A DNA stretch of 64,000 nucleotides from QGON01 sp963691905 (lineage in GTDB: Bacteria > Pseudomonadota > Gammaproteobacteria > Chromatiales > Chromatiaceae): NCBI GenBank assembly GCA_963691905.1, contig OY829893.1:1412070-1476069 (forward strand), written 5' to 3'. The notes under the pieces were generated by a model, which was not told the origin of the DNA, did no database searches, and saw nothing but the letters and a program-made list of their open reading frames with translations. Below, one piece after another: positions 17,687-29,600 of this stretch. The number at the start of each line of letters is the position of its first letter. Within the stretch, counting starts at the first letter, position 1. Both the position numbers and the translations under genes were made by a program.

Positions 17687-20600
17687 ATGGATAGTTATCC
17701 ATCATGGTTTGTGGAAGGCAGGGCAGCAAGCGTTTTCTGGAAACGCCTAAGGGGTTTGCGCGCTTTTTTTGTCTCCTTGTGCCGCATATCAGGATTGGAT
17801 AGTAAGAAAAAGGATTTGTTCAATGCTCCCGCGGGATTGCGGACAATATTCAGGATTCTTGTTTTTACAGCGCTTTTCATGCAGGGCAGCCCGGATGGGA
17901 TGCCTGGACACCCTGTTTGTGATTCAGCCAGTCCCTGGGGCATATGGGAGCAACTGACATCAGCCCTTGGACCAGGTGCTGCCATAGCGGGTCAGCCAGT
18001 TGCGGATGCAGGCAGCGACCGCATGCTGGAAAAGAATCAGCCCATCGCTGCACAGATGATGTTGCAGGGTTCAGGCACAGACCCCGATAGTATTCCGCTT
18101 TCCTATCATTGGTATGGCCCATTTGCGAACAGTGCCGACCAGGTTCCTGATGTCTCCATTCCGGAAGGCAGGTATACCGCCACGCTGATTGTAGACAACG
18201 GCAGCGTGCGTTCTGTCCCGGATACCGCAGAAATCAATGTCACTCCCTGTTTCGCAATGTCCGTCCGGCCAAAGCCTGGTCAGGCCAGCCTGATCTGGAC
18301 CCACCTGGAGGGTACCGAACATTACGATGTCTACAGGGCACACCAGAGCAGTCCCGGGAGTTTTATAAAAATAGCGGAAACCACATCGACTTACTCCACC
18401 TACCTTGATCTGGGGCTGACCAACGGGGAAAGCTACCTCTACGTGGTAGGCGCCCTGTCACAAGGTAACTGGTGTTATTCGGAGGTGGTCGCCACCAATC
18501 CGAGTGAACGGCGGAGTCGGCGGCGGGGTGGGGGCAGCACTGCACCTCCGAACCATGCACCGCTTATCCATTCGGCTGCAATCACTCACGGCACGGTTGG
18601 CGTAGTGTTCAACTATGATGTCAATGCGATAGATCCTGATCGAGATAACTTGGCGTATAGTTTCGTGTCTGCTCCTTCCGGTATGGCCATCGACAATGCC
18701 ACCGGGCGCATCGGTTGGACGCCCCAGAGCCCCGGATCTTTTCCGGTTGAAGTACAGGTAGACGACGGAAAGGGTTCAAGTGTAATCCAGGCGTTTACGG
18801 TTACTGTTGAAGACTTACCGCTGCTTAATAGTTCACCGTTGTTCACCTCCACACCTGATTTGGAGGCTGTGGTCGGTGTGGCATATATCTATGATGCTGC
18901 TGCTGCCGACCCGGATAATGACCCGCTAACCTTTGCCTTGGTTCAGGCACCCATCGGCATGGGTATAGATCCGGTCTCTGGTCAGGTGAGCTGGACACCC
19001 AGTATTTCACAGCTTGGCAATCAGGCGGTGACCATCCAGGCCGATGACGGACGTGGCGGCATTGCCGAACAGTCCTTCGTCATCATCGTGACGGCTCCAC
19101 CCAACCGGAATCCGATATTCACCTCAACGCCTATCTTGGCTGCCGCGGTTGGCCTGGCATATACCTATGACGCTGATGCCAGCGATCTTGATGCTGACCC
19201 CCTGACCTTTTCAGTGGTTCATTCACCCGCTGGAATGAGTATCGATCCGGCTACAGGTCAGGTGAGCTGGATACCCGACGGATCGCAGATCGGTAGTCAG
19301 ATTGTGAGAATAAGGGTAGAGGACGGGCAGGGAGGTTTTGCCGAACAGTCCTTCACTATTGTGGTAACACCTCTACCCAATCAAAACCCGGTATTCACAT
19401 CGGCACCGTTATTGAATGCGGTTACCGGTGAATTATATATCTATGACGCTGACGCCAGTGATCCCGACGCAGACCCACTCACCTATGTACTGGTGCGGAC
19501 ACCAGCGGGAATGAGTTTGGATCCAGCCACCGGCCTGATGGCTTGGACACCCGACGTTTCACAGGTCGGCAGTCATGCGGTGAAAGTTCGTGTTGATGAT
19601 GGACGGGGTGGAATTGCCGAACAGTCCTTTACCATCGTCGTGGCGCTGCCACCCAATCAAAGTCCTGTATTCACATCAATACCTCCGTTGAATGCAGTGG
19701 CAGGTGTGGAATACACCTATGATGTTGAAGCCACAGACCCTGAGGCCGATCCGCTGATCTTTGCTCTGGTCCAGGCGCCAGCCGGTATGAGTATCGTTCC
19801 AGCCACCGGAGTGGTGAACTGGACACCAGAGACCTCACAGGCCGGTAATCAGTCTGTAACGATCCAGATCGATGATGGGAAGGGTGGTATTGCCGAGCAG
19901 GTATTCTCGATACTGGTTTCACCGTCTAATCAGCCGCCTGTATTTACCTCTGCCCCGGTCCTGGATGCCGCTGTAGGTGCGACATACACCTATGATGTAG
20001 AGGCCAGTGATCCAGACTCGGATGCCCTGATCTTTACCCTTGATCAGTCCCCCGTCGGCATGAGTATAGCTCCCCAAAATGGCTTGATTGCCTGGATGCC
20101 TGATCTCTTCCAGACCGGCAACCAGGAGGTCAGGGTAAACGTAGAAGACGGGCGTGGAGGCAGTGCCCTCCAGTCGTTTACACTCGCCGTTGCACCACCG
20201 CCCAATCAGTCTCCTGTCATCACCTCTGCACCGGTTCTTGATGCCATTGCCGTCGAATCCTATGCATACGATGTCGATGCTGTGGATCCGGACGGCGATC
20301 CGCTCATCTTCGCTATCGACACAGCTCCTGCGGGTATGGGCATAGATCCCGCCAGTGGCCAGTTGTCCTGGCTGCCCGATGCTGCCCAGGCGGGTGATCA
20401 TCCTGTAGTCGTCAGTGTTGATGATGGACGGGGGGGACTCGTCTCACAATCTTTCACCCTCACAGTGGCGCCGCCGTTGCCGGTCGTGCTCGAAGGGATC
20501 AGGCTGGCACCGGCTGGCGTACGTCTGACCTCCATCGGAACGACAATACCCTTGATGTTGACCGCCGATTTCTCCGATCGATCCACCCAGGATGTGACAT

Positions 20601-23600
20601 CGCCTGCCACAGGCACCACCTATGAGTCCGGCAATCCCTTCGTTGCAACGGTGGGGAGTGACGGAAGGGTAACCGCTCTGGCAAATGGTGCTACGACTAT
20701 CACGGCCCACCATAACGGCTTCAACGATCAGGCTCAGATTGTAGTCGAGGTGGGGGTTACCCTGGACAGCCTTGATATGTTGCCGGCACAGGTCACCTTG
20801 CGCACTGCCAGCGATGCAGCCCAACTCACGGTGAACGGTAGCTTTTCCGACGGCAGCAGCCGGGATCTTTCAGCAGCAGCCAGCGGCACGCTCTACACAA
20901 GTAGCCTGGTGGGGGTTGTCTCGGTTGATGAGGAGGGCAGGTTGACGCCTCAAACCAATGGATCGGCCATTGTGACTGCTGTCAATGAGGGCCGTGCTGT
21001 GGACAGCAGCGTCTCTGTCGACATCAGCAGCGGCAGTGGATTCCTGCGTGGAGAGGTGTTCGATGACAGTCAAGGATTGCCATTACCCGGAGCCAGGGTA
21101 AGCCTTGTTGAAGATGGTCGCGGTCTTGTAGTGCCTCCGCTGGAGATCTCAGCCGATGAGCGCGGGCAATACGCGCTGGCCGGTATGGAAGGGGAGGCCT
21201 TGGTACAGATCAACGCCGATGGCTTCACCAGTGTCGAGCGGCATGGCAGGGTGCCATCGGGAACCGCGCGCACCCTGCTCGATGCACGCCTCACGCCTCT
21301 GGATGCCCGGTTAAATAGCATCAGTTCAGCGGCCGGTGGCATTGCCACCGATTCGGCAACGCTCTTTGAACTTACGCTGCCTGCCGGCACCCTGGCGGTG
21401 GATACCGAACTCCGGCTGACGCCTATCAGTAACCAGGGGTTGCAGGGGCGCCTGCCAGCGGGCTGGTCACCTATCTCGGCGATCGACTTGCATCCGGCTG
21501 AGATCCCCTTCCTCCAGACAGCTGTGTTGACCCTGCCCAACGAACACAACCTGCCTGCTTCGTCTGCAGTTGCAGCGGCTATATATGACCGAGGATTACA
21601 CCAGTGGGTGGCGGTTGAGCCAGCTACGGTGTCAGTTGATGCAGATTGGATCGAACTGACGTTGGATGCCACCGGTCAGGTTGCCCTTCTGTTACCCGAC
21701 GATGCGCCACACATGCCACCTGCATCTCAACCGGGGCAGCCTCTGGTTGGTGTCAACATGCTGGCCGTGCCCGAGGCCGCCATTGCCGAAAGCGATGTAG
21801 TGCCGCCCTCGGCGCCACCGGGAGAGGGAGCGCGTGCAGTCGGTCATATCGCGATCACACCAGTTGATGCACTGCCCAGCGGTGCGCAGGTCGTTGGTCG
21901 GGTCAGCGAGACCTTTGATCTGCTCGATGGTGCACAAGTGGTACCGCAACCCTTTGCACAAGATCTCCTGTTGTATGCGCAACCTCGTGGATCCCAGCCT
22001 TTGGCACTGGCCACCGGTTTTCCCATCACCCCGTCTCGCGACTTCAGTATCCGCGAGCTGCAACTGGGTCGGATCCTCATCGATGTCACTATACCTGGAA
22101 GCGATCTCGGTGGTGCTGTAGTGGGCACATCCGGGGGTAGCACAGGAGATGGTCAGGGCGCACTGGTGGAGATCCCCGTTGCCGCGCTGTCGGCAGATCA
22201 AGTTATCGAATTGCTTCCTGTGGAGATCGTGTCTCTGTCTCTGGCGCTGCCCTCCGGGATCGAACTGCTCAATGCGCTTGCGCTGGATCTCAGTGGCGCG
22301 ATTCTGCCGGAAACGGCACTTCTCTCCATCATACGGCCTGCTGGAGTCACTGAGGCTGACTCCATCGTTATTGCACAGCGTTTTGCGGATCCGGCCGGTA
22401 TTCCCCGCTTACGTATCGTCGCTTTGGGCGAGGTTCAGGGCACGCGTATCCATACGCGTCTACAGGTCAATGGGTTGACCCTGCCGGGCATCACCAGAGG
22501 CGGGGATTACCTCTTCCTCCGTTCGAACGATCCCCTTGGACTGATCGCCGGCAGCGTATTCATGCCGGGAGGTGCGAATCCACAGGCACTGGCCCTGGTG
22601 ACCAGCGACAGTGCTCCCTACGCGGATCTGTCTGGCGTCGATGGAGGCTATGTTGTAGCCGGTGTCGTGGCATCCCAGACCGGTGTGGCAGCGGCAGAGT
22701 TGGCCAGTGGCGACGCGGCCAGTGCCCAGGTCACGGTCGGCGCTGTGGCCACAGTGACCACGCTTGATATTACACTAAACCTGATTGCACCCAGCGTAGT
22801 CAGTACCGATCCCGCGGATGGAGCGGTCGATGTCCTGCTCAATCAGCCGATAGTCGTCAACTTCTCCGAGCCGATAGACGAGACGACGCTGTCTGAAACC
22901 AGCGTGGCGCTGACGCTCGATGATGGCACGCCGGTTGTGGCAAGCCGGATACTGTCCGCCGATGGTCTTAGCCTGAGCGTCATAGCAGCCGGTGGCCTGA
23001 GTTCCAGCGCGGCCTACATCCTGACGCTGACGGACGCCGTTGCCGATCTGGCTGACAATGCCCTGCTGCCGTTTGCGCCCGTTGGATTTGCCGCCATCGA
23101 CACCTCCAAACCGCCGCAGCCGGAGGCGGGTCAGATCCTCGCCACCCTGCCCGACGAGGAGGGTAGGGTGCAGGTTATCGCCAGCCAGGGTTCCGCCGAG
23201 GCGGGCAGTGGCGTCACCATCACCAATCTGGGAAGTCAGGAGACCTTCTCGACACTGGCCCAGGATGACGGATCATTCCGCTTGCGCATTGGGGCCGCAA
23301 TCGGCGATGAACTGGGACTGACCTTCCGCAATGCTGCCGGCCAGGAACTCACAGTCCGTATCACGGAGTTTGAGGGCGAGGATGGCACAGTGGGACTTGG
23401 CGATGCCGGGGGTTCCGCCGACGACGGTCAGGGGCGTACCGCCTCGATCCTTCCCGGCGCGCTGGCCGAACCAACTCAACTACGGATCGAACCGTTGGCC
23501 GATGCCTCGGCTCTTCCCGCATTACCGTTTGGCTTCAGCTACATCGACCAGTTCGACCTGTTACTCGACGGCGGACGCTTCAAACGCCTTTCCAGCCTGG

Positions 23601-26600
23601 TGTTGGAAGAGAGCCAGGACCGCTTTGCAGCGGTGACTGTAAGTCGCGCGCCTTTTGCGGGCAGCGGCTCGCTGATTGTGCCACTCGATTTCCTGGTCAA
23701 CGGCACGGTGAAGTTCAATGTAAGGGTCCAGGATGAGAACGGTGAGCGCCACAACCTCGATACAACAACCCTCATCGTCGGCGGCGCTCCGAATACAAGT
23801 TTGCTCGAGCAGGGATTCGTCTCCCGCTTTCCGACGCTCTACCTGGAGGCACCGACCGAAGGACTGCCCAACCAGCAGCTTTCCGCTTCAGCCATCGCCC
23901 CGACGGCGCGGGTCGACCTCGAACTGCCGGTGCCGCCTACTTTGGCAGGTACGCCGGACCTGCTGTTGATGCGCCTCACGGAACTTGCGGGTGAGCCAAA
24001 GCTGGCCCTGGTCGACCGGCTGGAGATTGTCGATGTGGACGGAACGCCCATGCTGATGACGTCGGGCCGCGAGCTGCCGGGTGCTACATCCGGTGCCACC
24101 TATGCGGTTGTGGCATCCGACCAGCCGCTGGTGGCCGTAACCGGGTGGAACACAGGGCCTGAGGCCACTATTGCTCTGGATGGGACACCCTTCGTATTCG
24201 AGACTGAAGGACCGAATGCAGCGTTTAATCTGCCGGTCGTTTCCGCCACGGCATTTTTACTCTCGTTCAACGATCCAGTCACCGGTGGGGCAAACGGCAT
24301 GGCCTCGGGACAGGCGCCGGTTATCGGTAGTCTGGACATCGGTGAGCCGCTGGGAGCGGTAGCCGGTACCCTGTATGTAGACGCAAGGCCCGGAGCCGAT
24401 GCGTTGGTCGATATTGGCGACTCGCTAAAATTCGAATTCTCCGAGCCCATTGACACAACGACCTTGAGTGGAAATATCGTCGTCACCGACAATGCAGGCA
24501 ATCGTGTCTTCGGGCGTACCACTGTGTCAGATGATGCCACTCGCGTCACTTTTACTCCGATGCGGCGCTGGGGTTTTGGTCGGAGTTATCGTTATGGGAT
24601 ATCCACTCGATTGTTGGCGCTCTCAGGTGCGCGTCTGGCGCAGCCTTTCGGGGACGAGTTCACCACGTTCATGCCGCGTATCCTCGATGGAAATACGCTT
24701 GGGGACGCACGCGATGTGGCGGTATCCGGTGATCTTGCCCTTATCGGTGGGGATGCCGGTCTGTCCATCGTCGATATCAGCGTGACTGATGCGCCGGTTG
24801 TGCTCCATGAGATCCCGGTGGCTGGCGGCGTGTCCGGTGTTGCGCTGCTGGAAAGCGCAAACCTGATCGATCGCGATGGCAATTCGGTCGCAGGCACACT
24901 GGGTTTTGCAGTCAGTGGTGCGGATGCCGGCTTGCTGCAGGTCTTCGATCTCAACACTGCAGACACTCCACTGATGCTCGGCAGCACCCAACTCAGTACC
25001 TCCGCTGGTCAGACCCCACCCGTCGGCGTGCCTGACTCCCCCGGTATACCGACGGCGGTAGCCGTGGGACCCGGTCAACAAGTCCTGGTTGCAGTTCAGA
25101 CCATTGGTGTCGAAAGCGTCGATACCGGCCAGGCTATTCCTGACGATCCCGCCAATCCCGGCGGCGCCCTCGGTCCACGGTTTCCGGTTAGTACACTTGA
25201 GACGGCAAACGATGTCGTTGTTCTCGGTGACAAGCTGCTGGTTGCCGGGATCAATGGTCTGACCGTTCTTGATGCCGCCTCACTGGCGTTCATCGGCAAT
25301 GCATCGACCACCGGCAATGCCCAGGGTGTTGCGGGCATCGCTGGCTTCGAAATGGATGCCAACGGTGATGGATCCGTCGATCCCGATACCGAGGTTTTCG
25401 ATTTGGCAGTGGTCGCCAACGGCGCCGACGGCACCATCCAGTTCTTCAACCTGCGGATTCCCGCTAGCCCGACCTTGATCAGTGCAGTGCGGGTAAATTA
25501 CACGGTCAACAGCGTTGCGCTCTCCCGTGAAGAGGGACTGGCTTTCGTAGGAAGCGGCCCCGATGGTGTGGCTTTGGTGGATCTGTCCGGACCCATCAGC
25601 ATCCAGCCCATCGATCTCGATTTCGATACTCTGGATGATCGCGTGCTCGGTCAAGTGTCCACATCGGGTTCGGCGGGGTCTGTTGCACTGGATCTTGCTC
25701 GTGGTGTGGGTTATGTCGCAGACGGAGCCAGTGGGCTCACCGTGGTGCAACTGCTACCCCCGCGTACGGCGTTTACCCAGATTCGGCGCGACCCGGTAGC
25801 AGTCATCACCGGTGAGGAACAATCGATTCTCGATTCCCGCGTAGCCTTCGTGACGGATGACGAACTCGAGATCACAATCAGTGCAGTGATTCCTCCCCGT
25901 TCCGGTCTCTATCTCGCCATTGAAGAGGTTCCGGGTCCCGGAGGGGCGGCTATCGTAAAGTTTCCTGACGGCACGACATCGGCACCATTGAGTAGTGGGA
26001 GCAACCTATTGGTCGCCCGGATCGGTGATCTTCCATCCACCGGCAGCCTTGTCTCACTCAAGATTCAGGACCAGGGTGGTCGATTGCTGGATCGGTTCGA
26101 TCTGGAATTGTCGCTCCCGGATACCGGTGATGCAGAGCTTGTATCCTTGTTCGTCGCACCTGAAGAGATGACGATCCCCGCGGATGAACAAACGGCGCAG
26201 ATCGCGGTGGGAGGGCAGTTCTCGAACGGACTCTCACTCAACTTGACCGGCTCCTCCAGCGGGACCCAGTACAGCCCATTGGGCACGACCGTTGCCACCG
26301 TCGATACCGAGGGCTTGGTGACGGCAGTAGCGGGCGGTAGGACCACGGTCCAGGTTTCCAACGCGGGGCGTGGGGCCGATGTCGGCATCGACGTACAACA
26401 GCCTCCTGCGTTGACAGGGATCCGGCTCGATCAGACATCCCTCACCCTGGTGACCCCCGGCGCCCAAGTGCAACTCCAGGTGACGGGCCTGATGTCAGAT
26501 CAGTCGGACGCCGACCTCACTCTCGATTCGGGAACCCAGTACGATTCGGACGCCGCGAATGTCGTCACCGTGGACTCAAATGGCCTGATCAGCGCCACTG

Positions 26601-29600
26601 GTGAAGGTCTCGGAGTCGTGTCTGTCTCCAACGGTGCCTTTACAGATTCTGTTCGAATCGCAGTGGAATTTCGAACGCCTCCCGATGTGGCGGCAATCGA
26701 TCTGGCTCCATTCACCGGCCCAGTGCGCACCGACCGGGGACAAGTGCTGATGCAGGCAGGGATCAGCGGTACAGGTTCGCTTGAGGGGCTCACTGTCAGT
26801 TTCTCCATTTTGGATTCCGGTTTGGCTCCGATAGTGGCGGTGACTGATTACTCCGGGGTTGCACTGGCGGGAATCGTGGAGTCCTTGGGCGCCGGTTCTT
26901 ACACGGTTGAAGCTTCCATCATCGATCCCGCCTCCGGCGACGTCCTGATAGATGCGGAGTCATTGGTTGTCACAGCAGCGAGCGGGGATATCGAGCCGAA
27001 CGATACTCTGGGCTCTGCGTCGATCATCGATCAGGACATGCCCATCAACGGTGGACTCGACGGGAGTACGGATGCCATAGACAACTTCAGGATGACTTCA
27101 TCGACCGGCGGCACCCTGACGCTCATCCTCGAACTTGCGGAGGGCACGACGCTGAGTGACGTGACGGTGCGCCTCCTCTCCTCAGACGGCAGCGTGCTGG
27201 CGGTATTCACTCCCGACGCCGAGTACAGTAGCTTCGAGTTCGATATTTTAGCCGGCGACAGTTATCTGGAGGTCGGTAACGGTGCGGGTCTTCTCGACTA
27301 CAGTCTGAGGACCTCAGTAGAGGCGGGACCACTGGAAGTGCTCTCCGTGAGTCCTGCCGCTGGTGGAACCGCCACCCTGGTCACGATAGCCGGCTCCGGA
27401 TTCAGCACCCTGCCTTCGGCAAACATGGTGCAGTTTGGCGGCATCATGGGCGAGATGGTCTCGGCGACGTCTACCCAACTGCAGGTGCTGGTGCCTGCAA
27501 ACGCCACAGACGGACCGGTAGAGGTGGTAGTCGGCTCCCAGAGGGTCAGTGGACCCGAGTTCCTGACCGGCAATACCGGTCCGCCCCCCACACCCACCGG
27601 CTCACGGCTCGACCCGGACAGCGTCAGGCGAGACCCGGTGACGGGTCTGGAGATCGTCGTCAACCAGCTGATCGTCCGCTTCCGGCCTATTGTCGAAGGG
27701 GCCGAGGTTGAAGATCTGGCGTTGGGTCTTGATGGCCAAGTGGTCGGTTATCTCCCCTTGTCCAATACCTACCTGCTCGAGTTTCCGGCGATAGAAACCA
27801 TCAAGGGGCTGCATGCCCTTGAGCAGACCCTGGACGTGGAACCACGTGTGCTTTTTGCATCCCGCAATGCGCTTGGCGATTCTCGCGGGCGTTTGGATAC
27901 CCGCGATGGCGTAGCAAATCAGCATAGTGATGCCTACCGTCTGGCAGGGATCTTCGAGGCCACAGAACGTATCCGCAGGACACCTCCTTTCGACGATCCA
28001 TCGAATTTCGCGAAGGTGCATATTGCGTTCATTGACAGGGGGTTCAGTCCAATCGTTTTGCAAGAGTTCGATTTTGCCTATACACAGGTACACGAGCTTG
28101 AATGTCCCGGCCTAGAGACCGGCCCCTGTACAACTGAATTAGATCAATATTCTCCTGACTATTCGGGCCATGGTACCGCTATGGTGAGCATAGTCGGCAT
28201 GGATAACGACAACACAGAGGTGAACGGCATACTCAGCGGGATCTACCAACCAGACGAGGGTGAACAGATAAGGAATAAAAACAATAATACTTTCTCCATC
28301 TACGCCAGTCCGGAAACCCATTTTCAGGCCGCCCAGGCACTCCTTTTGATAGCGAACGATTCTGGCCTTAGGGCGGATGTCGTCGTGTTGGGCTGGGGCT
28401 GGGAATATGATTCGCCCTCGATACAACAACAAGGCTGCATCAGTCTCTTTACCCCAGTGCTGGCGAACATGCTTGACAGGACACTGGTCGTCGTGCCGGC
28501 CGGGAATGATGACAGGAACAACCCGTACGACTGTCCAGGCAGCCTGTCGGTCGACCCTGCCCTTGGAAACGTCATGACAGTCGGTGGCATGACCGTACAT
28601 CCCGGTAACCAGGGCAGACGTCTGCCGGGCAGCAACTATGGACCCACCATCACCCTCGCTGCCCCTGCAGAGGATATCCTGGTCGTGAATTCCTCATGGG
28701 CTCCCAATCCCGATTTGCCTTATATGAATCGAACCGGCACATCCTATGCAGCCGCGATGGTCGCCGGAGTTGCCGGCATGCTTCAGGCCATACACGACTG
28801 CTCTGCCGCCGGTGCTGATGTTTGTCCGGATCCGCCGGTGCCCCGGTTTAAGCCAGCCGAGCTGAAGGAAATTCTGCTGGAGACCGCAAAAGATATCTCC
28901 TCATCTTGGGACCAGGGCGATATGAAACTCCTGAACGCTCAGGGTGCGGTGCATGAAGTGCTGCCGAGGTTGGACAGGCAGGCGATATACGTCGCAGACC
29001 AGGATGCATTCAATGGGCCCGGGAAGCCGCTGGGACGATTGATTGCCATTGATGTGGATCCGGTGACAGGTGAGCCGGGGCTGAGCCAGGTCGTGCCGCT
29101 CAAACTCGATGCTGGTTCTCAGACCCTGACCGGGGCTCGGCCGACGGCTCTTGAAACCTGCGGTCCCTTCCTGTTTGTCGTGGTCGAAGATTCGTCCGGC
29201 AATCTTGGAGACGGCGTGATGCAGTTTTATACGCCTCTTATGCAGCCGATCGCCTTCTACCCGTTCTCCGGTGCCAAATTCCCGGTCCCGGCTGCAGGCA
29301 ATTCTCAGCCAAAAGTGAAGCTGATGACCAACAGGCCTGGAATGGTCTGTTCCAGGGACCGCATACTCCTCTATGTGGGAGGTACCAGGGGAGTCATCAT
29401 CATCAATATCGTAGAGCGCAAAGTGGTCCAGAGACTCTCCGATCTCCCGGAGAGGGCCAATATGACACCCGCTGATATTACTGCCTTTGATGAGAGGCGG
29501 GTGAATCTGGAACAGTTGTTCGACATCGGCATTCCCACTCTCAGTGGGTATAAAAAAGTGACCATGGTTTCCTGCCTCGAACTCTCCCCCGATGGGAAGA

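Noticed and set aside
18551..20470. CRISPR or satellite array
   Set aside because: The regular spacing of about 275 bp comes from protein-domain repeats in frame. The DNA copies are diverged and there are no short identical repeats with spacers.
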